Shown piece by piece: positions 9,263 to 17,283 of a stretch of DNA of 57,301 bases. Every line of letters begins with the position of its first letter. The first letter of the stretch is position 1. The DNA is from Endomicrobiia bacterium. GTDB lineage: Bacteria; Elusimicrobiota; Endomicrobiia; DTEH01. The stretch spans positions 67,234-124,534 of the forward strand of contig JANXDG010000065.1 in assembly GCA_025059805.1 (NCBI GenBank). The letters run 5' to 3'. A program made the translations under genes and the position numbers. The notes below the pieces were generated by a model. The model had not been told where the DNA came from, ran no database searches, and saw only the letters and a list, made by a program, of their open reading frames with translations.

Positions 9263-9907
9263 TCATTCAACAGAATAAAATTCCTGTGGTTGCTGCTGGA
9301 TAGTTTGTGTAGTATGTTCTCCTTTTGGTTTACTGAGAACCGATTTATTTTCTAACTTTTCTATAAACTCTTCAAGTTTATTATTTTTCAACATTTCTCT
9401 TAAACTGTTAGTTATAGCACGGGATGTTATTGTCGCACCTGTGATTGAATCGATCTCTCCATTTGTTTTTTCTTTTTTCAACCATAATTTATCTCCTGTC
9501 TTACCGACAAATTGCATAAGAAACTTTTGTTTAGTAACATTTGCGCCGAGACCCGGCGTTTCTTTATGCGAAAGTATTTTTACAGATTTAATACTTATAG
9601 GTGTGTAAGTAGTAACCGCAACTAAGTATTCTATTTTCCCAGCATATCCTTGACAGTATGAATTAACTATTAAACCTAACAATTTAGCATTTTTATCATA
9701 ACATTGTTCAACTGACAAATTGTCACCAAGAGATTTTATAACAAATTTTTCTGCTTCTGGTATAAGTTCTTGTTTAATTTTAACTTCTTTCAATATTTTA
9801 TTTTCTTCAATTCGTGGCTGAGTTTTTACATAAAGAAAAGATAAACTTAATGCAGAAACTATACAAACTAAGACAAGAACTAATACCATTCTTAGTGTGT
9901 TATTCAT
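9263..9907 (-). CDS. rnfG: Rnf complex subunit G (covalent FMN)
   Basis: RnfG is a single-pass periplasmic subunit that carries covalently attached FMN. The protein has an N-terminal membrane helix (about residues 7-27) and the flavinylation motif TGATITSRA, with T159 as the expected phosphothreonyl-FMN site. The upstream segment ETPGLGANV is also conserved. At 214 residues it is normal in length. The C-terminal Gln-rich tail is a variable extension. It is separated from rnfD by 11 bases. Flavinylation would require an ApbE-type transferase, which is not in this window. Confidence 0.95.
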   Translation of the reverse strand: MNNTLRMVLVLVLVCIVSALSLSFLYVKTQPRIEENKILKEVKIKQELIPEAEKFVIKSLGDNLSVEQCYDKNAKLLGLIVNSYCQGYAGKIEYLVAVTTYTPISIKSVKILSHKETPGLGANVTKQKFLMQFVGKTGDKLWLKKEKTNGEIDSITGATITSRAITNSLREMLKNNKLEEFIEKLENKSVLSKPKGEHTTQTIQQQPQEFYSVE

Positions 9908-9918
9908 AACTGAATAAC

Positions 9919-10851
9919 TTATTTTTTATATCCAAACTTTTTACGAATTGTATACTCATCTATAAGTGGTGTCAACATATTCATCAACAATATTGAAAAA
10001 CATACACCTTCGGGATAACTTCCCCAGTAGCGAATAAGCGAGGTTAGTAATCCACAACCTACTGCAAAAATTATTTTTCCTTTATACGATACAGGTGTTG
10101 TAACAGGATCTGTTATCATAAATATTCCACCTAAGAACAATCCTCCACTTAATAAATATATCCACAGATGAGATGCATCATGCAAAATTGTTATTAATCC
10201 TACTGTTGTTATATATACCCATGGCACAAAAGGATTTATGTGTTTCTTAAGTACTAAATAAAAATATCCAATTAAAAGACATACAACGGATGTTTCACCT
10301 AAAGAACCACTATAGTTACCTAATATAAGTTTAGATACATCAGGTATAAGATGAACTTGTTCAGGAAAGTGTTTTAGTATAGTTAACGGTGTCGCAGTAC
10401 TTACAGCATCAAAAGTAAAATTTCCCATCTGTTGCGGGAAAGCAATATGTACAAACGCTCTACCAATAAGTGCAGGATTAAACGGATTATATCCCAATCC
10501 ACCATAAATATGTTTACCAAACACTATCGCAACAAAAATACCAATAATAACTATCACAAGTGGCAACCTCGGCGGTAATGTATAAGCAAACAAAAGTCCT
10601 GTGACAATACAACTTAAATCTGATACAGTAAATTTCTGTCTCCTAAGTAAATTTACAAATATTTCTGACAACACAGCAAATGTCACAGAAGTAAAAATAA
10701 TGCCTAAACTATAAACACCAAAAATTATAACAGATACTACACCTGCAGGTAACAAAGCTAAGATAGTATCTAACATCATCGTCTGTATTGAATGTTCTTT
10801 TCTTACATGTGGCGCTGGTGATACTATGTATAATTTATCAGCTTTTTCCAT
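9919..10851 (-). CDS. rnfD: Rnf complex subunit D (covalent FMN)
   Basis: RnfD is a multi-helix membrane subunit with a covalent FMN. The segment TMMLDTILALLPA (about residues 24-36), GGLGYNPFNPALIGRAF and the STATP motif (151-155, candidate FMN threonine T154) match the family. The frame is open upstream for 36 more codons, but that extension lies entirely over the rnfC C-terminus. The ATG at 10849-10851 sits two bases after the rnfC stop and gives the familiar N-terminus with 310 residues, so I chose it. Position between rnfC and rnfG is canonical. Confidence 0.95.
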   Translation of the reverse strand: MEKADKLYIVSPAPHVRKEHSIQTMMLDTILALLPAGVVSVIIFGVYSLGIIFTSVTFAVLSEIFVNLLRRQKFTVSDLSCIVTGLLFAYTLPPRLPLVIVIIGIFVAIVFGKHIYGGLGYNPFNPALIGRAFVHIAFPQQMGNFTFDAVSTATPLTILKHFPEQVHLIPDVSKLILGNYSGSLGETSVVCLLIGYFYLVLKKHINPFVPWVYITTVGLITILHDASHLWIYLLSGGLFLGGIFMITDPVTTPVSYKGKIIFAVGCGLLTSLIRYWGSYPEGVCFSILLMNMLTPLIDEYTIRKKFGYKK

Positions 10852-10853
10852 TG

Positions 10854-12164
10854 TTATTTTTTTACCAAAGTAGTTAAAATTGTTTTTGCATATTTTATTT
10901 GTGCAACAATTGGTCGTTTCGCTATACAAATGTATGAACAACAACCACATTCTATACAATCAAAAGGTGAATATTTTTCTACTTTTCCCCATTTTTGATG
11001 TTCTATGTATATACTTAAAAAATTAGGCATTAGTTTCATCGGACACACATATACACATTTACCACAACGGACACATTGATAATATTCATATTCTTTGTTA
11101 GAAACTGTTCTTAGAAATAATATTCCGCTTGTACCTTTGATTATAGGCACTTCTAAACTTTCTTGAGCGATACCCATCATTGGACCACCAAAGATTATTT
11201 TGTTAACATCAGAAATGTTGATATTAAGAACTTTAACAACATCTTTCACCATCATACCAATTGGTACAACAAAATTACCTAAACGCTCTATATCACCGGA
11301 AATTGTAACCACACGTTCTATCAACGGTAAACCTTTAAAAATAGCATCATAAATAGCTTTCAGTGTTGCCACATTTTGTACAACAACTCCAACATCCATA
11401 GGTAACCCACCTGATGGTACCTCACGGTTAAGTACAGTTTGTATCAACTGTTTTTCTGCACCTTGTGGATACTTTGTTTTTACAATTCTTAATTCAACAT
11501 TTGGTGTCCTTTCAATTTTTCTTTTAATCTTTTCTATTGCATCTGGTTTATTATCTTCCACTACTACGATACCTTTTAACGCATCTAATATGTACATTGC
11601 AATCTTAAGTCCTTCTATAATTTCATCATAATACTCCTGCATTAATCTATCGTCACTTGTAAGATATGGTTCACACTCACAACCGTTCGCTATAACATAG
11701 TCAATTACTTTATCTTTAGGTGGCGAAAGTTTTACATCGGTAGGAAACATTGCTCCACCCAAACCTACAATACCACATTCTTTAATATAACCTACTAATT
11801 CTTGTGGTGAAAACCTATGATATTCTTTATATTTAGGTTTTAACTCAATAGTTGTAAATTTACCATCTGATTCTATAACAACCGCAGGTAGCTTTTTGCA
11901 TATTACAGGATGAAGAACATCTTTTATTCCAACTACTTGACCAGATACTGGCGAGTGAATACAAGCCGAAATTAAACCATCACTCTGTGCAACTTTTTGT
12001 CCACGAAGGACATAATCTTTTTCTTTTACTATAGGTACAGCTGGTTTCCCTGTATGCTGGCTTAAATGCAAATATACATATTGTGGATATTGAATGTTTT
12101 GGATCCTGTATAGCTTAGCGATTTTTTTTTCTTTTGGATGAATACCACCAGAAAATCTTGTCAT
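10854..12164 (-). CDS. rnfC: Rnf complex subunit C (NADH-binding)
   Basis: RnfC is the peripheral NAD(H)/FMN-binding subunit. Its N-terminus shows FSGGIHPKEKK, the middle has the Rossmann-like NADH dehydrogenase fold (VGLGGAMFPT, NGCECEPYLTSDDRLM). Two [4Fe-4S] clusters near the C-terminus are CVRCGKCVYVCP and CIECGCCSYIC. In the second the usual Pro after the fourth Cys is Ile, while all four Cys are present. Length 436 is normal. It begins 3 bases after porB, so Por and Rnf genes look like one transcription unit. This subunit would pass electrons from ferredoxin to NAD+. Confidence 0.96.
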   Translation of the reverse strand: MTRFSGGIHPKEKKIAKLYRIQNIQYPQYVYLHLSQHTGKPAVPIVKEKDYVLRGQKVAQSDGLISACIHSPVSGQVVGIKDVLHPVICKKLPAVVIESDGKFTTIELKPKYKEYHRFSPQELVGYIKECGIVGLGGAMFPTDVKLSPPKDKVIDYVIANGCECEPYLTSDDRLMQEYYDEIIEGLKIAMYILDALKGIVVVEDNKPDAIEKIKRKIERTPNVELRIVKTKYPQGAEKQLIQTVLNREVPSGGLPMDVGVVVQNVATLKAIYDAIFKGLPLIERVVTISGDIERLGNFVVPIGMMVKDVVKVLNINISDVNKIIFGGPMMGIAQESLEVPIIKGTSGILFLRTVSNKEYEYYQCVRCGKCVYVCPMKLMPNFLSIYIEHQKWGKVEKYSPFDCIECGCCSYICIAKRPIVAQIKYAKTILTTLVKK

Positions 12165-12167
12165 AGA

Positions 12168-13052
12168 TCAGTTTCCCAACAGTTGATATTTTTCTACATT
12201 TTTCTGTATTTGGTTCTTCCACATATCAACAATTTCTTTATATTGTTCTTTTAACAAATGGTGAAACCGTCTTTGCAGTTTAAAATATTCCTCAATAGGT
12301 GTTAACTGCTTTAGTTTTCTTACTTTTGTAAGCCTACCTTCTTCAAATTCTACCAACGGCCAAAAACCTGACTCAACTGCTATCTGTGCAATTTTAATCG
12401 TATCCGAAGGTTCCGAACCCCAACCAAGTGGACACGGACACAAAATATGTATAAATTTTGGCCCTATTAACTTTAACGCTTTTTTAACTTTATTCTGAAG
12501 ATCTACAGGCAAATGTACCGACGATGTTGCTACATAGACACATCTATGTGCTAACGCTATCTCAACCAAATTTTTTTTCCAACGTAAATTACCTGCTATA
12601 GTTTTACCAACAGGCGATGTTGTAGTATTACAACCTGTTGGGGTAGTACCACTTCTTTGAATTCCTGTATTCATATAAGCTTCATTATCGTAACATATTG
12701 TTAAAACATTATGACCTCTTTCCCACAAACCTGAAAATGCTTGTAAACCAATATCTGCAAAACCACCGTCACCTGCCTGCGCTATAACATTTACATCTCT
12801 TTTCCCAAGATAACGCAACGCAGATTCAATACCTGAAGCAACAGCACCAGCGTTTTCAAATAACGAATGGATAAAAGGCACTCTCCATGATGTATAAGGA
12901 TATCCCGTTGAAAATACTTCTAAACATCCAGTGTTGTTGACAACTATTGTGTTAGGACCAGCAGCGTCAATTACTAACCTCGCAGCTAAGGATTGGCCAC
13001 ATCCAGCACATGCAGTATGCCCTGCTGTAAATAAAATTTTTTCATCTATCAT
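12168..13052 (-). CDS. porB: pyruvate:ferredoxin oxidoreductase, beta subunit
   Basis: PorB binds thiamine diphosphate and the proximal [4Fe-4S] cluster in the heterotetrameric enzyme that converts pyruvate and CoA to acetyl-CoA, CO2 and reduced ferredoxin. Cluster cysteines are visible at CAGC (C15, C18), at NTGCLE (C43) and in HILCPCPLGWG. The ThDP motif starts at GDGGFADIG and runs to the YDNEAYMNTG segment. The 294-residue length and the GYPYTSWRVPF segment resemble the pyruvate-specific rather than the 2-oxoglutarate-specific enzymes. It lies 24 bases after porA and 3 before rnfC. Confidence 0.93.
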   Translation of the reverse strand: MIDEKILFTAGHTACAGCGQSLAARLVIDAAGPNTIVVNNTGCLEVFSTGYPYTSWRVPFIHSLFENAGAVASGIESALRYLGKRDVNVIAQAGDGGFADIGLQAFSGLWERGHNVLTICYDNEAYMNTGIQRSGTTPTGCNTTTSPVGKTIAGNLRWKKNLVEIALAHRCVYVATSSVHLPVDLQNKVKKALKLIGPKFIHILCPCPLGWGSEPSDTIKIAQIAVESGFWPLVEFEEGRLTKVRKLKQLTPIEEYFKLQRRFHHLLKEQYKEIVDMWKNQIQKNVEKYQLLGN

Positions 13053-13076
13053 GCATAACTTCCTTTGAAAACCTGC

Positions 13077-14273
13077 TTACTTCATCAAAAAATTACCAAG
13101 GTTTTCTTCTTTAACTGAAACAAATTTTGACGATACTAATTCTCCAGTGTAATATAACTCTTCTATATCATCAATTGAAACATCTCTACCACCAAGACCA
13201 CAAATATAACCTGTAACTTTGGGAGTATTTTTACCATTACCTTTTTGTAATTCAATATATAATGATGTAACAACATCTTGATATAATGCGCCAGTTGCTC
13301 CTAAAGAAACATCCTTCTCCACCACTATTATTTTTTTTAACCGTGACAAAATTTTCGCGACTTCCTCTTGTGGAAATGGTCGATAACAAATTATTCTTAA
13401 AAGTCCAACTTTCTCACCTTTAACTCTTAATTCATCCACAGCATCTTTTATAGGCCCTGCAATTGAACCAAAAGTTACATACGCAGTTTCAGCATCATCA
13501 ATTTGATATTTCTCATATAGACCAAACGAAGTTCTATTAAACAAATTTGTGAATTCTTCTGACACATCTTTTATCTTTTTCTTCACTTCGTTATTCATTG
13601 TTTGTTGTATTGCATATCTTGTCTCAAGATACCATTCTGGACCAACCAAAGCTCCAAAAGTCATAGGATTTGAAGGGTCAAGTTTATAAAGTGGACTATA
13701 CCGTGGCAAGAACTTATCCACTAATTGTTGGTCCGGCAGTTCTACTGGTTCGTGCCCATGGCTCAATATGAATCCATCGATGTTAACTATAACAGGCAAC
13801 ATTACACTATGATCCTCTGCTATCTTAAACGCCTGGATATGTAAATCACATGCTTCTTGTATGTCTTCAGCAAAAAGTAGTATTATCCCTGCATCTCTTA
13901 ATACCATAATATCTTGTTGATCATTCCAAATATTTATTGGTGCAGAAACTGCTCTGTTTACACAACACATTACAACAGGTAATCTCAAACCTGCTATGTT
14001 AAATAGCACTTCCGCCATTAACAATAATCCTTGTGATGAAGTTGAACTATACGCTCTTACTCCGGTTGCTATAGCACCTAATACACAACTTGCAGCTGAA
14101 TGTTCCGATTCCACATTAATAAATTCAGCATTAAGTTCACCATTTGCTACAATCGTTGCTAACTCTTCCACAATATGTGTTTGTGGAGTTATAGGATATG
14201 CACAGATAACACCTGGCCTACATAAAGCTACTGTTCTACCTATAGCTGCTGCACCTTCTAAAAATTGTTTCAT
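13077..14273 (-). CDS. porA: pyruvate:ferredoxin oxidoreductase, alpha subunit
   Basis: PorA provides the pyrimidine-binding and transketolase C-terminal-like domains of the enzyme. Diagnostic segments include AYPITPQTHIVEEL near the N-terminus, VESEHSAASCVLGA, SSTSSQGLLLMAEVLF, and the pyruvate-type NIWNDQQDIMVLRDAG. The latter, with the HGHEPVELP region, is why I favour pyruvate over other 2-oxoacids. Length 398 is typical of archaeal and Thermotoga-type four-subunit enzymes. It follows porD by 30 bases. Confidence 0.93.
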   Translation of the reverse strand: MKQFLEGAAAIGRTVALCRPGVICAYPITPQTHIVEELATIVANGELNAEFINVESEHSAASCVLGAIATGVRAYSSTSSQGLLLMAEVLFNIAGLRLPVVMCCVNRAVSAPINIWNDQQDIMVLRDAGIILLFAEDIQEACDLHIQAFKIAEDHSVMLPVIVNIDGFILSHGHEPVELPDQQLVDKFLPRYSPLYKLDPSNPMTFGALVGPEWYLETRYAIQQTMNNEVKKKIKDVSEEFTNLFNRTSFGLYEKYQIDDAETAYVTFGSIAGPIKDAVDELRVKGEKVGLLRIICYRPFPQEEVAKILSRLKKIIVVEKDVSLGATGALYQDVVTSLYIELQKGNGKNTPKVTGYICGLGGRDVSIDDIEELYYTGELVSSKFVSVKEENLGNFLMK

Positions 14274-14303
14274 ATTTTCATCCAGAAATAACTTTTTAAA
14301 AAA

Positions 14304-14552
14304 CTATTCGTCTTCCATTATGATATCGCTAACAGGACATATTTGTACACAAATACCACAACCTTTACAATAATCAAAATCAGCATTATAAGTTTTTTTA
14401 CTGCCACTTATACATCCTTCTGGACATGAAAGGTAACACATTCTGCACCCTGTACAGTTTTTTTGAAGAAATTTAGGTCGTTTTCCACTGCGCCAACTAC
14501 CAGTTTTGTTATTCAACCCTGTTGCGGCAGGTAAAATTATTTTTGCAAACAT
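14304..14552 (-). CDS. porD: pyruvate:ferredoxin oxidoreductase, delta subunit
   Basis: PorD is the small 2x[4Fe-4S] ferredoxin-like subunit that relays electrons out of the enzyme. The 82-residue protein shows TGSWR near the N-terminus, a signature of the delta subunit, then CTGCRMCYLSCP (C33, C36, C39, C43) and CKGCGICVQICP (C62, C65, C68, C72). It starts 6 bases after porC and precedes porA, the order porC-porD-porA-porB known from Thermotoga and archaea. Confidence 0.94.
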   Translation of the reverse strand: MFAKIILPAATGLNNKTGSWRSGKRPKFLQKNCTGCRMCYLSCPEGCISGSKKTYNADFDYCKGCGICVQICPVSDIIMEDE

Positions 14553-14558
14553 ATTCTA

Positions 14559-15104
14559 TTACTCCTTTTTAAAAATCTGTTTACCATAGTTATATCCAGC
14601 TTCTAAAAGTTTCAAATTTATCTGTGCAGCCTCGCCTTTAAATCTCTCCTTTATAGCCTCACAAAGAAAATCAAACTTTATATCTGGTAAAAACACACAT
14701 AAAGTACCTAAAAGCACTGTGTTAGCTATTATCTTTCCTGCAATCTCAATTGATAAACTATTAGCTGGAACTACAGCTACTTTTCTACCATCAATATTTG
14801 GTATTTTATGTTGTGAATTTATTATTATCAAACCGTCTTCTTTTGTCATACCTACTACGTTTTGACTTCCAAACAATGTACCATCAACAACTAAACTACA
14901 GTCTGCAAGTTTTACTCTTGTTCTTAATCTAATTGGTTTATTATCATATCTTAAGAAAGTGTTCATTGGAGCACCCATACGTGCAGCACCAAAATGTGGA
15001 AATGCATATGCGTGTAAACCTGATTTAATAATTGCGTTACCTAATATTTGTGCTGTAGTTATAGCACCTTGTCCAGCCCTCGCAAAAATAATTATTTCTT
15101 TTAT
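14559..15104 (-). CDS. porC: pyruvate:ferredoxin oxidoreductase, gamma subunit, apparent non-AUG start
   Basis: PorC is the gamma subunit of the four-subunit enzyme. The first ATG in frame (14976-14978) would remove the conserved N-terminus: the codons before it encode FARAGQGAITTAQILGNAI and FPHFGAARMGAP, both family signatures. Reading back, an in-frame TAA at 15108-15110 comes before any ATG, GTG or TTG. The only codons between it and the conserved region are ATA, ATA, AAA, GAA, ATA, ATT. A GGAG lies 8 bases before the second ATA (15102-15104), so I place the start there; the first ATA or an ATT is possible. This gives 181 residues, the normal length. A base error or mutation of ATG to ATA is the alternative explanation. 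Confidence 0.85.
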   Translation of the reverse strand: MKEIIIFARAGQGAITTAQILGNAIIKSGLHAYAFPHFGAARMGAPMNTFLRYDNKPIRLRTRVKLADCSLVVDGTLFGSQNVVGMTKEDGLIIINSQHKIPNIDGRKVAVVPANSLSIEIAGKIIANTVLLGTLCVFLPDIKFDFLCEAIKERFKGEAAQINLKLLEAGYNYGKQIFKKE

Positions 15105-15112
15105 TATTTACA

Positions 15113-15116
15113 CTCC
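15113..15116 (-). promoter_or_regulatory. Shine-Dalgarno GGAG before the non-AUG porC start
   Basis: On the minus strand the sequence reads ACAGGAG, then TGTAAATA, then ATA AAA GAA. GGAG is 5 bases from the first ATA and 8 from the second, good spacing for initiation at this point even though no standard start codon is present. Confidence 0.5.
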
Positions 15117-15131
15117 TGTCTTATCACGCAG

Positions 15132-15162
15132 ATTATATTTTTTATTAAATTCAAAAATTATA
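15132..15162 (-). promoter_or_regulatory. AT-rich gap with two TATAAT hexamers upstream of porC
   Basis: The 104-base gap between the ferredoxin stop and porC contains two exact TATAAT sequences on the minus strand (15157-15162 and 15132-15137). Neither has a convincing -35 element at 16-18 bases, and the region is so AT-rich that chance occurrence is plausible. A por-rnf promoter here is only a possibility. Confidence 0.25.
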
Positions 15163-15208
15163 AAATCACTTTTGTTGTCACATCATTTCAAAAGGAAAAA
15201 ATATACTG

Positions 15209-15394
15209 TTATTCAATCTTGATTGCTTCAGTAGGGCAATTACTCGCTGCTTCTTTTACTTTTTCTTCGTATTCCACAGGAACAGGATTAACCTTCACTA
15301 CTGCAACATCTTCTCCCATTTCAAATACTTCTGGACAAGTATCTGCACACAATCCACAAGCCGTACATAAATCTTTATCTATTTTTACATTCAT
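15209..15394 (-). CDS. single-cluster [4Fe-4S] ferredoxin
   Basis: This 61-residue acidic protein resembles Thermotoga-type monocluster ferredoxin. Cluster ligands are C10, C13, C16 and C53. C20 is present in the CADTCP context, but its usual disulfide partner in the second half is absent, so C20 is probably free. A strong AGGAGG precedes the ATG. Its position directly upstream of the pyruvate oxidoreductase and Rnf genes suggests it is the soluble carrier between the two complexes. That function is an inference from context. Confidence 0.92.
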   Translation of the reverse strand: MNVKIDKDLCTACGLCADTCPEVFEMGEDVAVVKVNPVPVEYEEKVKEAASNCPTEAIKIE

Positions 15395-15455
15395 TATTTC
15401 ATCCTCCTAATTATAGAAATTTAGGGAAAACAAAGGAACCTATTTCTGTATATTC

Positions 15456-15499
15456 TTAACTGAAAAGCAGCTTTTTTACTTAGGCAGGCTTACAGTTAA
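15456..15499. repeat. nested inverted repeat between glycosyltransferase and ferredoxin genes
   Basis: TTAACTG (15456-15462) and CAGTTAA (15493-15499) form a 7-base perfect inverted repeat. Inside the first part lies AAAAGC-A-GCTTTT (15463-15475). Neither is followed by a clear T-run on the minus strand, so a terminator for the glycosyltransferase gene is possible but not shown. Confidence 0.35.
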
Positions 15500-15503
15500 A
15501 TTA

Positions 15504-16679
15504 TTACAAAATATAACTAACTTTGTCAATATAAAATGGTAAAATCGTTCTTAAAACCTTATCTTTGTTATAAATAGAAAGATCGATTTGTTCTTTTGCG
15601 CAATTTATACTACGATAATCTTCCAAAAGTGTTTTTTCATAAATACGATAAATTATCTCAACAAAATCTTTGATAACTATTTTTCTATCTTGCTGCAAAT
15701 TTACTAAAAATTCTTCTTTTAGTATTTCATCTACACCTTCAACCTTTGTTGATACTACTATTTTTCCTAAAGAAATAGCTTCTAATATTACATTAGGACA
15801 TCCTTCCCAGTAAGATGTTAACAAAAAAACATCGCATGCGTTGATATAGTCATATACATTTTCCTTATATCCTAAAAATTTTACATAATCTTCAACATTA
15901 AGTTCCTCGGCATATCTTACAAGTAGATTATACTCTTCACCATCGCCCACTATCACAAAAAGAAATCTATGATTTTTCACCGACGATTTTATTTTATTGC
16001 AGAACTCCTTAGCTATTTCAATAAATAAGTCAAACCCTTTTTGTTTATGTAATCTTCCTACAGAAAGTACAACAAAATCTTTTTCTGTTAAACCTATTTC
16101 TTCTCTAATTTTTTTTGCAGGAGCAGTTATTTTTATTTCTTCCTGATCAATAATATTATGCATCAGAATAACTTTACCTCTTTCAACTTTTTGAGACTGA
16201 ATAACAAATTCTCGCAACCTTTCTGAATTTACAGTTACAAAATCTACCAACCAGTTTGTTAATCTTAACAAGATATGTTGCCATATTTTTTGTTTTTCAG
16301 CAACACGTTCAGAACAGATAATTTTTGTTTTCGGAAGAACAAGTTTTGCAAACCGTGAAAGAAAGTTTGCTTGAAACAAAAAACTATGTATTAAATTAGG
16401 TTTGTGCTTAATCACTAAATAAAAAAATTTAATAATACTGTAAGGAAGAACAAAAATTGTAGCCAAGGATGTCATCAACGGCAAATTTAAATCGTATAGT
16501 TTTACACCTAATTCAACAAATTTTTTCTTAAACCTACCATTTTTTTTAAGTGAAACAAGGAATGGTACAAACTTTAAACCCTTATAGTTTTTAGGTAAGT
16601 TTTTCAATATATAGTAAAGATTTTTTTGAGTACCACCATAATCAAGAGAAGTTATTATATAAAAGATTTTTATATTCAC
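15504..16679 (-). CDS. GT4-family glycosyltransferase, acceptor unknown
   Basis: This is a GT-B fold retaining glycosyltransferase. The N-terminus shows SLDYGGTQKNL, a typical acceptor-domain start. The donor-binding half has SVGRLHKQKGFDLFIEIAKEF and the pattern SYWEGCPNVILEAISLG with the expected E-x7-E pair. The start is a GTG (16677-16679) that shares one base with the efp stop, suggesting translational coupling. Length 391 is normal. Probable roles are LPS, capsule or glycan synthesis, but sugar and acceptor cannot be read. Its location next to efp is not informative. Confidence 0.88.
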   Translation of the reverse strand: MNIKIFYIITSLDYGGTQKNLYYILKNLPKNYKGLKFVPFLVSLKKNGRFKKKFVELGVKLYDLNLPLMTSLATIFVLPYSIIKFFYLVIKHKPNLIHSFLFQANFLSRFAKLVLPKTKIICSERVAEKQKIWQHILLRLTNWLVDFVTVNSERLREFVIQSQKVERGKVILMHNIIDQEEIKITAPAKKIREEIGLTEKDFVVLSVGRLHKQKGFDLFIEIAKEFCNKIKSSVKNHRFLFVIVGDGEEYNLLVRYAEELNVEDYVKFLGYKENVYDYINACDVFLLTSYWEGCPNVILEAISLGKIVVSTKVEGVDEILKEEFLVNLQQDRKIVIKDFVEIIYRIYEKTLLEDYRSINCAKEQIDLSIYNKDKVLRTILPFYIDKVSYIL

Positions 16680-17254
16680 TATTTCTTTGCTTCAACACGT
16701 TCTATATATTCTCCTGTCCTAGTATCAATTTTAACAACATCACCAATCTCAATAAATAACGGTACTAAAACTTCAGCACCTGTCTCTAAAGTAGCTGGTT
16801 TCATAACATTACTTACACTATCACCTCTGATACCAGGCACAGTATGGACCACTTTCAAATCTACGGAGATTGGTAGTTCAATACCTAAAAATTCATCCTT
16901 CAAATACAATCCTTCCACTTCAACTCCTTCCTTAAGAAACTTTACTGCTTCTCCAATTTGGTCTTTAGGCACTTGTATTTCTTCAAAGGTTTCTAAATCC
17001 ATAAATACAAAATTATCCCCAGCTTGGTACATATATTGTTTTTTCTTTTTCACCAAATCTACTAATTCAAATTTTTCTCCTGATTTAAACGTACGTTCAA
17101 TTATGCTTCCTGTACGGATATTTCTCAGTTTTGTCCTCATCACAGCACCACCTTTACCAGGTTTGTGATGTTGATACCATACAATTGAATATATTTCACC
17201 ATCAACATTTATGCATATTCCAACTTTAAATTCAGAAGTATCAATTGTTACCAT
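16679..17254 (-). CDS. efp: elongation factor P
   Basis: EF-P rescues ribosomes stalled at polyproline and binds between the P and E sites. The domain-I loop HHKPGKGGA carries the lysine that is often modified, and the C-terminal half contains the conserved GDVVKIDTRTGEY. At 191 residues it is slightly longer than the usual 185-188. No EpmA/EpmB or other modification gene is present in this window. The giant protein elsewhere in the window contains several Pro-Pro and Pro-Pro-Pro runs that would plausibly depend on EF-P. That link is inference. Confidence 0.97.
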   Translation of the reverse strand: MVTIDTSEFKVGICINVDGEIYSIVWYQHHKPGKGGAVMRTKLRNIRTGSIIERTFKSGEKFELVDLVKKKKQYMYQAGDNFVFMDLETFEEIQVPKDQIGEAVKFLKEGVEVEGLYLKDEFLGIELPISVDLKVVHTVPGIRGDSVSNVMKPATLETGAEVLVPLFIEIGDVVKIDTRTGEYIERVEAKK

Positions 17255-17283
17255 AAAACTTACTTCCTCCTTTTTGCAAGTTT

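Noticed and set aside
9244-9270. TTG start giving a longer RnfE
   Set aside because: It overlaps rnfG and has no well-spaced ribosome-binding site. The ATG at 9243 matches the family N-terminus, although this choice is not certain.
12168-15104. 2-oxoglutarate:ferredoxin oxidoreductase (KorABCD) instead of Por
   Set aside because: The alpha subunit has the pyruvate-type NIWNDQQD segment, and the delta subunit has the TGSWR signature, both typical of pyruvate enzymes.
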